A DNA stretch of 44,004 nt from assembly GCA_030141605.1 (NCBI GenBank), contig JAQGDQ010001372.1, positions 1 through 44,004 of the forward strand, read 5' to 3'. Under the pieces are notes generated by a model that saw only the letters and a program-made list of their open reading frames with translations, was not told where the DNA came from and did no database searches. Source of the stretch: Tubiluchus corallicola. Its lineage: Eukaryota; Priapulida; Priapulimorpha; Priapulimorphida; Tubiluchidae. The position numbers and the translations under genes are program-made. Of the stretch, positions 1 through 11,551 are shown in pieces (position 1 is the stretch's first letter; the number at the start of each line of letters is the position of its first letter).

Positions 1-2150
1 ATGAATTGACGGACAGAAAGACAGATGGGAATGGCTCTGATATGTTTTAAATAATTATCCGAGGCACCATGGTACTAAGTTTCGTCTTCGCTACATCAGT
101 ACTATAGGAGGAGACAGATAATGAAGAGAGAAGGATACTAATTTCATAAGTTTTTCGATCAATGCTAGATAACCGTGCACAACTAAAGCCTAGACACCAC
201 CAATTGCGCAAGTTTGGTTAAAACTGAGTCAGTAGTTTCTCTGAAGTAAGGTGAACAAACAGGCTGACAGGCAGTCAGGCAAACAGACAAGCAGACTGAC
301 AGACAGAGAATACTGGAGGCTGAGAATAAGGGGCCGTGAAAATGAGTGAAAACCAATGTAATCTGGTAGTCTAAATTGGCTGAGTTGAGCCCTGGAACGA
401 AAATTTTAACGCAGTGAGCGCATGCTTGGATTGTTGCTGTTACTCAAGCGGAAAGGTGAACGAACATTCACAGAAAATTGGTCACCGTTTTAATCTCGCC
501 TGTCGTCAATAATATTATAACCGCGACTGTCTCTCCATTGTGACTATAGGTGAACTGAACGTGTGTTTTAATGAACTGTTGAACGATTAATTGTGCACTA
601 ATTAAGATCTGGTTTACAACGGTAAACACGGAAGTGGTTATATGACTGGATTAAAACATAGTATAGCTTGCGAACCTCTGCAGCTATTGAACAGCTACGT
701 GAGGTGGAAGTGCATAAAATGTAAGTACACATTTATCATAAGGTAGTTTTCTTTTTGTAAATTTACTTTTTTATTTAGTAAATTTAATTATTTAGATTCT
801 AGACTATGTAGTATGCATGTAGACTTGTAGTACATGCACGGTAATTATAGTAGCAAATAACAATTATGTAAAAATACCAGTTGAGAAAAACTGATTTTTC
901 GCAAAATAAATAACGGTTCAATGTTGTAACAATTATACCCTTTCAAACAAGTAAAAAAACTTTTGTCCATGTTTACAAAAATTACAGGCGCAGAGAATGT
1001 AACTGGCGAACTACGTCAAGACCATTAGCAAAGAGACTAAGTTCCGTAATTCAAGATCAGCCACACCACTAAATGCTGTCACGTAACTACTTAAAAGACG
1101 AACTACCCAACTTCTTATTACAGTTATTGAGTTATAAGTTTCTGTTAACTTAGACTTCTGATGATGCACCTCCACTGTTGCAAGACTTGCAGATTTGCTG
1201 ATGTTCTTCTGTAGGTTTCTTTGAACAAAGTCTTGCAGTTTTGTCATTAGCTTAACCTTACTGCTGAAAAGTATAAATTAAAATTTGGAAGTTTGTTTGA
1301 CTAAGATGGTGTTCCAGAACAGTGTGTTGAAGTGTTTTTCATGTCAGTTTGGATGCATTGGGTTGTGCAATTCAAAGTTATTGAAATGTGATTGTTAAAT
1401 AGACCACTGGCCGGTCATTATGACCCTTTAGACTAATGTCGTTACACACTCAGTAACAGTGTGAGAGCACTACCCTCAGACATTGGATTTGTAAAGCAAA
1501 AATTGAGCCCTGGCTGATTAGTATCCCACATTTTACAGTTTTGTCTTTTTAGCGCTGCACACTAAACAATTCAGCAAAATGCATTTCATTTCTGCATCCT
1601 CTAAGACACACATCAGTTTCAATTTGTGCGCATCAGTCGATAGATGTATTAATGATTTTATACTTTTTAGGAAACATTTAAAAATCTCTTTAATGTTTAA
1701 ATAACAATTTTATTAACTTTAATTTTGCGCAACTGTTAATGACAAGTTTATTAATTTTAGCAAAGATATTTTAAGGTGGTCTCTCCAACTTTGGTTTATC
1801 ATTGTCAATCTCTTAGTGGATCCATTCAATTTTGATAACTTCCTGTTATTTTATAGAATAATTTATAAAAAGAAAACTACTTTATGATAAACGTGTACTT
1901 ACATATCATGCAATATTCTAAGTTTGATGATTTGTTGGAGTTTGTGAAGGTATATTTTTAACTCTGTAATTTTATTTGAAGTTTTAACTTTGTAGTTGTA
2001 ACATTTTCTCAACTGCTGTAAAGCGCTTTGAAGCATTGTGTAAGGCTCTTATCTAAGTGTTTGTTCGAGGGTTGGTTCTTCCTTTTGACAGAGCTGCTCT
2101 TTGATTTATTCGACTCGTGTGCAACTAATATGCACCTAGGTTTAACAGAC

Positions 2151-2151
<1 letters not shown>
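1..2151. other. MNK intron / upstream non-coding, no gene seen
   Basis: I find no exon in this stretch. It should be intron, because the first MNK exon visible (2490) starts in the middle of the kinase C-lobe in phase 0, so earlier exons lie left of the window. I looked for the preceding kinase exon (the GYPPF and CGWD region) and did not find it. There is a short imperfect CAGACAG-like run near 256-306. Open frames on either strand look random. Confidence 0.6.
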
Positions 2152-2221
<70 letters not shown>

Positions 2222-2381
2222 AATAATAATAATAACAATAATAATAATAACAACAATAATAATAATAAGAATAATAACAACAACAATAATAATAATAATA
2301 ATAATAATAACAGCAACAGCAGCAGCAGCAGCAACAGCAGCAGTAGCAGCAGCAACAACAACAACAACAACAATAGTAGTA

Positions 2382-2445
<64 letters not shown>

Positions 2446-2478
2446 CAACTAATAATAATAACAATAATAATAATAAAC
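2152..2478. repeat. (AAT)n/(AAC)n/(AGC)n compound microsatellite in MNK intron
   Basis: About 325 bp of nearly pure trinucleotide repeats. Blocks of AAT alternate with AAC, with an AGC/AAC core near 2310-2350. It stops about 11 bp before the 3' splice site of the next MNK exon, so the usual polypyrimidine tract is replaced by purine-rich repeat. The long poly-I, poly-T or poly-L frames across it are repeat artefacts. Confidence 0.95.
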
Positions 2479-2489
2479 TTATTACGCAG

Positions 2490-2698
2490 GAAATGCTGTT
2501 CACCAGCATTCAGGAGGGAACGTACGATTTTCCCGATCGAGATTGGGCGACCATCTCGGAGAGTGCCAAAGAGCTGATACGCCAGCTGCTGCAGAAGGAC
2601 GCTAGGCTGCGCTACAGTGCGGAAGAGGTGCTGGAACATCCATGGGTGAAGAACGGTGGCGCCACCACTTCGCTGGATACTCCCCGTGTGCTAATGAG
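2490..2698 (+). CDS. MKNK: MNK exon: end of kinase domain
   Basis: Acceptor attacgcag|GAA (phase 0) and donor ATGAG|GTACGG (phase 2). It encodes EMLFTSIQEGTYDF onward through the alpha-helices that close the C-lobe, ending TPRVLMR with the Arg codon split across the intron. Human MNK has LFESIQEGKYEFPDKDW at the same place. Confidence 0.93.
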
Positions 2699-5600
2699 GT
2701 ACGGTGCTTTGTGTCTTAATGCTACACGTGTTATTACTATTAACCCTTTCCGTCCCAAATTATTTTTTAATAAGAAAATTTTTTTTGACTTGGTACTTTT
2801 GTTCAGTATGTCCATGTCGTTTACACATAATAATTATTTTTTTCTACATGTGCCCGCGTGCTAAATATAGCCTGCATCCCACGGGATACATTGGGATTCA
2901 ATGGAAGCATAAAATGTGCTTCATTTTGCAACTACTGATAATTTTTTAAAGTATTTAAGACATTTAGTATGCATGCTATGCTGATCTGTACAAAGTCATC
3001 TCTAAAGTACTGTACCTTGCGCAGTTTTTTATGCTATGTAGATTTTCTAGTTTGCCATTTTATCACCATTTTTAGTCTATTGTTATTGGCTTAAATCAAA
3101 ATAACTATTAACACATCAAATAACTGTCAGTTTTAAAATTTTATTAATTTTAAACGCAGAAAATATTCTCGTATCCCACGGGATACAACGGGTGTGAAAA
3201 GTTAATCTACTCACCACTCTGAATACTATAGTAAAAATTTAACTTGAAAAAAGTATGAAAACTTTCTTAATTTGCATTCGAACCCGGGTCTTGGTAGTTC
3301 CGAAATTATTTCCATTTTCACTTAATTCAGTTTGTGGTAGTAATGCAATGTCTTGATGAAGCCGTTCTAAAAATCATAGCATAGGATAGTCTGTTTTTCT
3401 TTTATTCAAAAAGATAGTTGGGCCGTCCCAAAACCGGACAATGTGTAGACATTAGTTCAAAATAAAGTATGCTCTAAAATATTGAAAACTACGACAGCTT
3501 TTTTTTTAAAATAATAATAATTACCTCAGACAGTTCAAAGTAGACTTTCAAAGCTACACGCGGCTCAGCGAATCCACCAAGACTGGCAATGCCACACCAT
3601 CACATTTGCATGGCCGACAAATAGGGGCGGTACCATGATAGGGATGATCAGTGTGACGTGGAGTTCATTTTCGTGACATCTCGCAAGAGTTACTGAAATC
3701 TTATGCAAAAGTGCTTAACGCGCTGGGGACGATGCCTGTCATTGCACAAACTATGGTTAGTTTGTGATGTTAGTGATAGCTGTGTTTGGTTGCCATTAAT
3801 TAACTTTCCAAGATAATTATTCAGATATTAGAAACACTGCCAATGTATTAAAATAAATTAAAATTGGACAGTTAATTAAAATGAGATTGAGTCTAAACAA
3901 TCGTCCGGTTTTCTTTTAATATCTGAAAAGGTAAACAATACTATGTCATGACATATACCACGTCCCATATGTGAGGCGGCAATATTGCCTGTTCTTTCAG
4001 GAATCCATAATTAAGTTGCTGAACTGATGCGAGAGATGACTTTGCTAAAAGGTTAACAATACTACGCCATGATATATACCATGTCTCATATGTAACACAG
4101 CAATATTGCCTGTTCTTTCAGTAATGCATAATTGCTGAACTGATGCGACAGATGACTTTGCTTTATCCACACGTCATGTGACGGTTGTAGTTAAGGTGCA
4201 TTGCTGTAATACACTCAACCTTTGACCTAGAGCAAGTCGAGTCAATTCAGATTCAATTTATTGTTTTGCAGGAATAACAGTTGTGCCAAAGATTTATCAG
4301 CTTTACCTAGAGCAAGTCGAGTCAATTCAGATTCAGTTTATTGTTTTGCAGGAATAACAGTTGTGCCAAAAATTTATCAGCTTTACCTAGAGCAAGTCGA
4401 GTCAATTCAGATTCAGTTTATTGTTTTGCAGGAATAACAGTTGTGCCAAAGATTTATCAGCTTTACCTAGAGCAAGTCGAGTCAATTCAGATTCAGTTTA
4501 TTGTTTTGCAGGAATAACAGTTGTGCCAAAGATTTATCAGCTTTACCTAGAGCAAGTCGAGTCAATTCAGACTCAGTTTATTGTTTTGCAGGAATAACAG
4601 TTGTGCCAAAGATTTATCAGCTTTACCTAGAGCAAGTCGACTCAATTCAGACTCAATTTATTGTTTTGCAGGAATAACAGTTGTGCCAAAGATTTATCAG
4701 CTTTACCTAGAGCAAGTCGACTCAATTCAGACTCATTTTATTGTTTTGCAGGAATAACAGTTGTGCCAAAGATTTATCAGCTTTACCTAGAGCAAGTCGA
4801 CTCAATTCAGACTCAATTTATTGTTTTGCAGGAATAACAGTTGTGCCAAAGATTTATCAGCTTTACCTAGAGCAAGTCGACTCAATTCAGACTCAATTTA
4901 TTGTTTTGCAGGAATAACAGTTGTGCCAAAGATTTATCAGCTTTACCTAGAGCAAGTCGACTCAATTCAGATTCAGTTTATTGTTTTGCAGGAATAACAG
5001 TTGTGCCAAAGATTTATCAGCTTTACCTAGAGCAAGTCGAGTCAATTCAGATTCAGTTTATTATTTTGCAGGAATAACAGTTGTGCCAAAGCATTGTCAC
5101 AACGGTGTGTTTGCCTACCTAGAGCAAGTCGAGTCAATTCAGATTCAGTTTATTGTTTTGCAGGAATAACAGTTGTGCCAAAGATTTATCAGCTTTCACA
5201 GACATTGCAGTGGAGATGCTGATTCAAGCTACGCAGCACGGCAGCAGTTGCAAGTCTGGTGAGTTGCACGTTTCAGCCACTAGATGGAAGCACTAGCCAA
5301 AACATGCGAAAGCACAAGAAAACCTTCTATTTATAGAATGCTTAAAAAATTTGTCTTGAAATTTTATACGACGTACGAAATGCCTTTTGCATGTTAGGGT
5401 TGCTTAAAACTTGTAAATTTAAACTCCCGCGATGACCGTTGGACGCAGCCATTTAAACTCCGGCGATGACCATTAGAGGCAGCCATTTTGACGATAAGTA
5501 ATTTGAAACAAGTTTAGATAACATCGTGTAAAGTTTGAAAAAATAATCAGAGTTCATAGCATATACGTTGATAACTAAGTAAAATTTTAAATTACTGTAT

Positions 5601-6586
5601 CTTGTCAATAAATTTAAAAATATGTTTTTTTGGCTACTGAGTGGCGCCGCCTGGAGGGTGGTGAATCAACGACATTTCACCCATTGGTAAAAAGATTTTA
5701 AATAATTAACAATTTTTTTGTATAAGTCATTCAAGTAGGCAAGTGAAATGCTTGGAAATAATTTTGCATGGAAAGTTCCTTGGGATAAACTTTGAAATTG
5801 ACTTTTCTTCCCTTTTAATCACAGACAGTTTATGTTAAACTTGTTTATCTTGCTTTGCTAGCTATTTGATATTCATTATTAAAATGTAAAAACTTGTAAT
5901 TTAATGGACAATTTTTGACTTAAATTTGTGCACATGTACTGCCAACTTTGCTGTCGTAATGTCTGGGGAATTTTAGTGTAATGAAAACACGTTTTGAAAA
6001 TGAAACTCCTGTTCACTTGTTGAATTGTGCTGCAGTTTCTAATGAAAACACGTTTTGAAAATGAAACTCCTGTTCACTTGTTGAATTGTGCTGCAGTTTC
6101 TAATGAAAACACGTTTTGAAAATGAAACTCCTGTTCACTTGTTGAATTGTGCTGCAGTTTCTAATGAAAACACGTTTTGAAAATGAAACTCCTGTTCACT
6201 TGTTGAATTGTGCTGCAGTTTCTAATGAAAACATGTTTTGAAAATGAAACTCGTGTTCACTTGTTGAATTGTGCTGCAGTTTGTAATGAAAACACGTTTC
6301 GAAAATGAAACTCCTGTTCACTTGTTGAATCGTGCTGCAGTTTCTAATGAAAACACGTTTTGAAAATGAAAGTCCTGTTCACTTGTTGAATCGTGCTGCA
6401 GTTTTGAATTTTCTTGTAGGTTTGTCGTCTAGAATCAGTTCCCGCCCGGCGCTGGCACGATCACCGAGCGAATCGAGCATCCTACGACGTCGCCTACTGC
6501 GACAGCGGGCCGCCGTGAGCATCGGTCCGTCGTCGCGACGACTCAGCGTCGATCCGCGTTATCTGATGAGCAGCTCCGAATTTTAG
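2490..6586 (+). CDS. MKNK: MAP kinase-interacting serine/threonine kinase (MNK), C-terminal three exons
   Basis: Partial gene; exons 2490-2698, 5164-5258 and 6420-6586 join to 156 codons plus stop. MNK kinases are activated by ERK/p38 and phosphorylate eIF4E bound to eIF4G. The first exon encodes the end of the kinase C-lobe, with the family block SIQEGTYDFPDRDW and an HPWV helix. The second reads NNSCAKDLSAF, matching the vertebrate MNK segment NSSAKDL. The last contains SSILRRRLLRQRA, equivalent to the MAPK-docking LARRRALAQ motif near the MNK C-terminus. All junctions are GT-AG and phases fit (AG|G, then G|GT). Both introns carry minisatellites touching the downstream acceptor. Vertebrates have two paralogues; the sequence does not tell which, and many invertebrates have one gene. 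Confidence 0.9.
2740..3205. mobile_element. piggyBac-like MITE, copy 1 (TTAA target)
   Basis: TTAA at 2740-2743 and 3202-3205 flank an element of about 458 bp starting CCCTTTC and ending GTGAAAAG. The other copy at 27481-27939 ends GTGAAAGGG, the expected inverted terminus. TTAA target duplication plus short CCCTTTC termini is the piggyBac signature. There is no transposase frame. It lies 41 bp inside the MNK intron after the kinase exon. Confidence 0.8.
3430..3912 (+). mobile_element. Non-autonomous TIR element, family A copy 1
   Basis: Starts AAAACCGGAC and ends GTCCGGTTTT, a 10-bp perfect terminal inverted repeat. An inverted, diverged copy lies at 37024-37555. It has no coding capacity; I cannot assign the superfamily because the target duplication is unclear. 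Confidence 0.65.
3930..4165. repeat. Two-copy ~115-bp tandem duplication
   Basis: The segment beginning near 3932 (GTAAACAATACTATG) recurs near 4053 (GTTAACAATACTACG). Both contain GGCAATATTGCC-like sequence and TTCAGGAAT, and end at GATGACTTTGC. Confidence 0.8.
4225..5196 (+). repeat. 80-bp minisatellite containing an MNK 3' splice site and 33 coding bases
   Basis: Twelve copies, with GGAATAACAG starting at 4271, 4351, 4431 and so on every 80 bp to 5071, then the true copy after a 92-bp variant unit. Each unit has about 47 bp of intron ending TTGTTTTGCAG and then the first 33 bases of the real exon. Only the last copy (acceptor at 5162-5163) continues into the full exon. Confidence 0.95.
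5164..5258 (+). CDS. MKNK: MNK exon: NNSCAKDLSAF segment
   Basis: Acceptor TTGTTTTGCAG|G, donor TCTG|GTGAGT. The first base completes the split Arg codon and the last starts a Gly codon. It encodes 31 full codons, opening NNSCAKDLSAF, which matches the conserved post-kinase segment of MNK. The first 33 bases are copied 11 more times upstream with their acceptor. Confidence 0.9.
5337..5690. repeat. Dispersed repeat family B, copy in MNK intron
   Basis: Contains AACTCCCGCGATGACC, a 'GACGCAGCCATTT' block and 'GAAACAAGTTTAGATAACAT'. The same blocks recur at 14640-14800, 18830-19150 and 28260-28700, with the 5' portion also at 21840-21951 and inverted at 23755-23890. No coding capacity; possibly a SINE or MITE family. 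Confidence 0.7.
5978..6406 (+). repeat. 61-bp minisatellite before the last MNK exon
   Basis: Seven copies; ATGAAAACAC starts at 5981, 6042, 6103, 6164, 6225, 6286 and 6347, a steady 61-bp period. Each unit contains GTGCTGCAG|TTT, an acceptor-like site. The last copy runs into the true acceptor TTTTCTTGTAG at 6418-6419. Confidence 0.95.
6420..6586 (+). CDS. MKNK: MNK last coding exon with MAPK-docking motif
   Basis: Acceptor TTTTCTTGTAG|G; stop TAG at 6584-6586. The frame joins the previous exon as SCKSG-LSSRIS. It encodes a basic tail with SSILRRRLLRQRA, corresponding to the docking motif LARRRALAQ of MNKs, then a Ser/Arg-rich end. GC content is clearly higher than in the flanking intron, as expected for coding sequence. 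Confidence 0.88.
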
Positions 6587-8660
6587 GCGCGCGCCGTCCA
6601 CGTGGCGCCGCCCTGTGATCAGCAGACTTGTGATGATGAAGCGTTACCGTCTGTCACACCCTGGGGAAGTGCGAACGTTCTCTTGTTTTTTTATTCTCAT
6701 GGTGTCCGTCTGTGATGAAGATGTTCGCTGGTGTAATTTCACTTTCCGAACGATCGTCAAAGTGGTGCAGGCCGACCATCAGCTCCACCTGGTGACTAGG
6801 ACTTGCAACGACAGCAGCGCGCCTGGAGGAAGAAATTAGGAACTCGGCGCGGTTCGTCGAAGAGCGGAGGATGCTCGTTTGTTTCCGGAGCATGGTTGGC
6901 CTGAACCATTGCGCAGGGGAGGGGTGAGGGTAGTGCGGTTTGTTCGTGCATTATTTGGGAGTCGTGTTGCGCTGTACAAGAGACATATGATTAGTTTTAA
7001 CACGTGTATTTTTACTTGCAAAGCAGCGAAGGCGACGCAAATTTGTCTGGCATCATTAGGTATTTCTACCATCTGGTTTCTGCCAAAATTGCTCTAATTT
7101 TGTTCATTTTCCTTTAAAAGGCATTTTGTTAGTAAAATCGGTTTACCAGCGATGGATTAAATTATTTTCTGCACTTACCGTTCGTTTTCGATCAGCAGCC
7201 ATATTGTCTCCTTGTTGCTTTTATGGTTTTTTTATTATCGGACAAATTTGCCTCGCCTTCGTGCGTTTTTACCGACTTAATCGTCAAAAAATAAAAAATA
7301 TTTGCATATTATATGCATGCATATATGACTAAGTATGTACATTTTGTTGAAATTTTTGTTGTACAGGGAGGGGGGTGTTAAGCAGCTTAACAAAAGTCAG
7401 ATCAGCAATTACGTAACTGGACTAGCACAATATTGTTAATGGTTTCGCGTGTAATATAGGATACGTATATTTTACCTTTTGTGGCTTTTTTTAAAGACTT
7501 TATATACGTTTTTTGCGTAAGTGCAGATTTATTTTGTAGCGCTTTGCCGTTTCCGTATGCTAGCGTAACGGTTTAGTTTCACTACCCGTTGCTGTCGCCA
7601 ACCAAATAAGCTAACTTGATTTTTCTCGTCCCTAAATATTTCACACAAATTTTCGCTGTTGTTTTATAATGGTGACGGGGGTGTATCGATGAGAGTGAGT
7701 GGCTGTGTCCATTATTTCAACTTCATTATTTCAACTTCGCTCTTTTTCATATTAGTGTGCTTATTGATTTATTTTTGTACATTAAGTGTGTGTACCGAGG
7801 AATGATATTGTGTAAATATGTGTACATTTCAAATCGTTGGGCGTATCGGAAGGTTTTTTAAAGGAGAAGCACCTCGCCAAACGGACGTCTGAGTTTCACA
7901 TTTCAACGCAGCGTTGTTTGTCTCTCGTTTCTAGCCGAAAATGCAAAATTCTTGCCAGGGTTAGAATTGGCGAAGGTTTCTCCTGTGCATCTGCACATTT
8001 TGGTGCTTTCCGATTTCGAATCGAGTCGGTTTATTGAAAATGAGGCTGAGGGCACTGCGGTGATCGAGGGACCGAGTGCTTTTGTCACTTATTGCAGCCG
8101 ACGCATTTATCGGTTTTATTGCTTCCAAGATTTGGGTGATAAGTGACCGTGTAGAGCGTGCTTTATATGATGTGTTTCATCAAGAGCCAGTGATGTGTGG
8201 GGACCGTAAAGCAGTTTTCTACGGTGGCACCATCTGGTGCAGATTGCTGTAAAAATTCTTTTTCTTTAAAGTGTATGATTTTTTTCTCTTCGCGCTGTCG
8301 ATGAAGATTAATGTGCGAGACGAGAGAGGGCGTCTCTTTTTTCTTTTCCTAAATATGCGTGGGCGGTTGTAAATATTTAATGATTTTTCTGTACGATTGT
8401 AAGAATTGTGCTCTTATATCACGTCTTCGAATGAAAAGTTTATCTCAGTGAAACAGAGATGGCAATAGCTGTCCGATACTTTTCTTTTATTTAGTGTAAC
8501 CGAGAGCATCGGTAAGAATGAAAATCTCTTTATAAGAGGTTTGAATTTGATTTGTTTTTAAAGAGGCAGTGTTAGTCTTTTTTTCCGGAGTTTCTCTGAG
8601 CATAAAATGTGTCATCTTGTTTTATATTGTTTGCATGTGCTACGAAGCCTGTTTGTAATC
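6587..8660 (+). other. Probable MNK 3' UTR and downstream flank
   Basis: No further exon is seen. A poly(A) signal AATAAA lies at 7290-7295, about 700 bases after the stop. Two TGTAAATA octamers (7811-7818, 8368-8375) match the Pumilio UGUANAUA consensus and would matter only if a longer 3' UTR is used. Otherwise I see nothing definite. Confidence 0.4.
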
Positions 8661-9162
8661 TGTTAAATCAGGGGTGTGCAAATTGCGGCCCGCCGAGAGA
8701 ATTTGTGCGGCCCGCAAAGAGATTTGTCGACCTAATGAAAGTGCGGCCCGGGCGATTAATTGAGTGTATCCAGCTGAAGTCCGTGCCACGATCCCAAAGA
8801 TAGTGCGGGTAGTTTTTTCTACTAGATCGGATGCCATTAACCCTTACAAGACGGTTGTAGCTTAATGTCACTGCACTACACAGACTGTGTGATACACATT
8901 GCTAATATGCATTGTAATGAAATTACCACTATCTGTCCTGAAAGTAGAAATATATGGTTTGTAATATAAATTTTAATAACTAATTCTAAAATAGTTTCTT
9001 GAGTGTAAGTAGTAATGATGTACGCAGGTCGGATGCAAAAAAATCGTTATTACGCCTTTCTGTACTTGACTCCTTGATCAAACTGCCTGTGGCCCGCAGG
9101 AATTGCGGGAAAGTTTAATGTGGCCCGGCTAGTCAGATAATTTGCACACCCCTGTGTTAGAT
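8661..9162 (+). mobile_element. hAT-type MITE, family C copy 1, with target duplication
   Basis: Element 8669-9154 (486 bp) starts CAGGGGTGTGCAAATT and ends AATTTGCACACCCCTG, a perfect inverted terminus. Flanks TGTTAAAT (8661-8668) and TGTTAGAT (9155-9162) form an 8-bp duplication with one mismatch. CAGGGG termini and 8-bp duplications are typical of hAT transposons. No transposase. Confidence 0.9.
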
Positions 9163-11040
9163 GCTGCAACAGAGATATCCAATTCCATGTAACACTGTGT
9201 GATAGATAATATTGTTGGCCTTTTGTATATGTAGAAAACTGGAAGCAATGTACGGAAATAATTTTCAGATAGTGATAACTTGTTTAGCTTGGATACAACT
9301 AGCCGTAACGTTTCGCGTTAAAAATCAATAATTTCAAAAACTAGTCAGCTCTTCGCCTGTGCGAAATTTATGGTTATGTTGGAATCAAAACGTTGTGTTC
9401 ACACTGTAATAAGACTTGTAACGTTCACATTGCTTTGTTTATTGTGTGACTAAGGCTTAAGCTGAACTGAATTCTAGGTGGCGGAAATTCAGAAAATCAG
9501 ATTTGCAATCTTGCCGCATTCACTTACGTAAATTTAGTGCAATTTCGAATTTCTGCCGCCCGAATGGGTTCGTGTTTGCAAAAATTTGTGCTTTTATGAG
9601 AATTGATGAAATGTGTTGTCGTAAAAGTGGAATTTTGAGGACCGGATGTCGTCATCCGGTTCGTGAGGTACGGGTGGATGCGTTGGTCGGGTTAGCCACC
9701 TCACCTCCCGTCCACTCGTACGCGTATCTAGTGCCTTATTATTGCTTTGGGAGCGCACGTCCGGTTTCGCGCACACGCGCGTTCGGACGCGACAGACGTT
9801 TTACACGAGGGACCAAATCACGAGGTGCAGTCTTGCGAGCTTCCCAAAGTTATAATAACAAATATATTTACTCTTCTACTATTTGTAAATGCTCAGGCTA
9901 AAGTTGAAAGAACAAAGCAGTACACGATCGGCGTGTTTCATTGCTTCGAGATCGGTTGCAAGGAGGGGGGTACAAAGAGATCGTATACTGGAAATTATGT
10001 AAACCGGGGGCGGATACAACCTTTAGAAAAAGGGTGGGCCAACAAAAAAGCAGCTAGGGGGTCTACAGCACCAGTTGTAAGCCGGGTCCGCTTTGTTGTA
10101 TTTTAGACCATTTCCTTAAGCATATTAAATATTTTAGAACTCATTATGTCACCTCGGACTTTTACTACTCGATATAATTCATTAAAAGCTGCCATTAAAC
10201 GTGCTGAAGCTTGTAATCCAGAGCAGATATTCACTCGGTGTGCTATAACTCGTACTATGAAAGGGGGGTCCAGGCGTCTTGGGTCCACCCCCCCTAAATC
10301 CGCCACTGTAAACGTTCGTCGTTTTTACGTTGGACTTGAAATTTCCTGCACTTTAGCGAGTGGGAGAAAGTTCTATACTGACCGTCTGCAGGTTTTACAA
10401 TGGTAGGTGCTGCCACCATACGACAAACTTTCAAATTGGGCTCCGTCAGTTTAACATCGGCCGTTTTATTCTCGCAAAGAATGCGTCTGTCGCGCGCAGC
10501 ATCTTGATGAATAATTTGCTGCGAATACAGTAAAACGAAGCGGTGGAAACCCTTTCAACTTTAGCCTGAGCAAAATCTGGCTTCGTCAAACATTGAAGCC
10601 GGCCTCGCCTCGTATGGAGACAACTACTTTTCCAGAAATCTCGACACCGTGAAGTTGAGTGTTTGGTTTAGTAGTTGTCACAGCAATGGCGTGATAAGCT
10701 GCTGGGTGTATTTTTGACGTAATTAGAGTATTTTTGGCATAATTAAAGTATTTTTGACGTAATCAGAGTAAGGGGAGATATTTTTGACAGTAAAATTTGC
10801 ATTCGAAAACGACCTAGTGAAATTATATGGCTTCTGACAAATAAGAAATGTGGGCAAAAAGCCTACTTGGCTTCTCAGCAGTTATCGTCGCCGTAGAAGA
10901 ATGAATTTGCTAAACATGCATTACTTGATAGTACCGTATTCGAGTATAGTTTATACGTGATATAGCATTGTTGCTTTGAAGTACATTTGGAAACTAGTAT
11001 ACTGCATTTGTCTTGTTAACGATAACTAGGTAGATCTGTC
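9163..11040. other. Intergenic stretch with small repeats
   Basis: No gene recognised. At 9642-9661 there is an 8-bp hairpin stem (ACCGGATG, loop TCGT, CATCCGGT) next to GC-rich sequence. Near 10707-10770 a 21-bp unit (GTATTTTTGACGTAATTAGA) is repeated three times. Confidence 0.5.
10003..10308. mobile_element. Possible degenerate hAT-like MITE (GGCGGAT termini)
   Basis: The right end CCCCCTAAATCCGCCACTG resembles the common CAGTGGCGGAT terminus of non-autonomous hAT elements. The left side has GGGGGCGGATAC in inverted orientation but is degenerate. The interior (10121-10260) is similar to 35382-35515 in ORC2 intron 2, so it is a dispersed family. The minus-strand frame here is not a recognised protein. 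Confidence 0.45.
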
Positions 11041-11551
11041 CTAGTTCAGCATTGTGTAAACTGATTTTAGACCGGTACTGTTTCCTAGTTCAGCATTGTG
11101 TAAACTGATTTTAGACCGGTACTGTTTCCTAGTTCAGCATTGTGTAAACCGATTTTAGACCGGTACTGTTTCCTAGTTCAGCATTGCATAAACTCGGTAC
11201 TGTTTCCTAGTTCAGCATTGTGTAAACTGAGTTTAGACCGGTACTGTTTCCTAGTTCAGCATTGTGTAAACTGAGTTTAGACCGGTACTGTTTCCTAGTT
11301 TTCAGCATTGTGTAAACTGATTTTAGACCGGTACTGTTTCCTAGTTCAGCATTGTGTGAACTGATCTTAGACCGGTACTGTTTCCTAGTTCAGCATTGCG
11401 TGAACTGATTTTAGACCGGTACTGTTTCCTAGTTCAGCATTGCATAAACTCGGACTGTTTCCTAGTTCAGCATTGCGTGAACTGATCTTAGACCGGTACT
11501 GTTTCCTAGTTCAGCATTGTGTAAACTGATTTTAGACCAGTACTGTTTCCT
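11041..11551. repeat. 44-bp intergenic minisatellite
   Basis: About a dozen copies of a 44-bp unit (CTAGTTCAGCATTGTGTAAA then CTGATTTTAGACCGGTACTG and TTTC). Some copies lack about 11 bp in the middle (near 11190 and 11446). Confidence 0.95.

Noticed and set aside
640-735. Possible small exon ending at AAAATGTAAGTAC
   Set aside because: Has a donor-like GTAAGT but no convincing acceptor or homology to the expected MNK kinase segment.
2028-2864. 278-codon plus-strand open frame across the microsatellite
   Set aside because: Only 2490-2698 is real coding sequence; the rest is translated AAT/AAC repeat and intron read-through past a good GT donor.
4225-5196. CRISPR-like direct repeats
   Set aside because: Units are contiguous with no unique spacers, the host is eukaryotic, and the unit is explained by an exon edge.
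8609-8871. 60-70 codon frames that recur at 25047-25250
   Set aside because: They recur because both lie in copies of the same MITE; terminal repeats and target duplications explain the similarity, not protein conservation.
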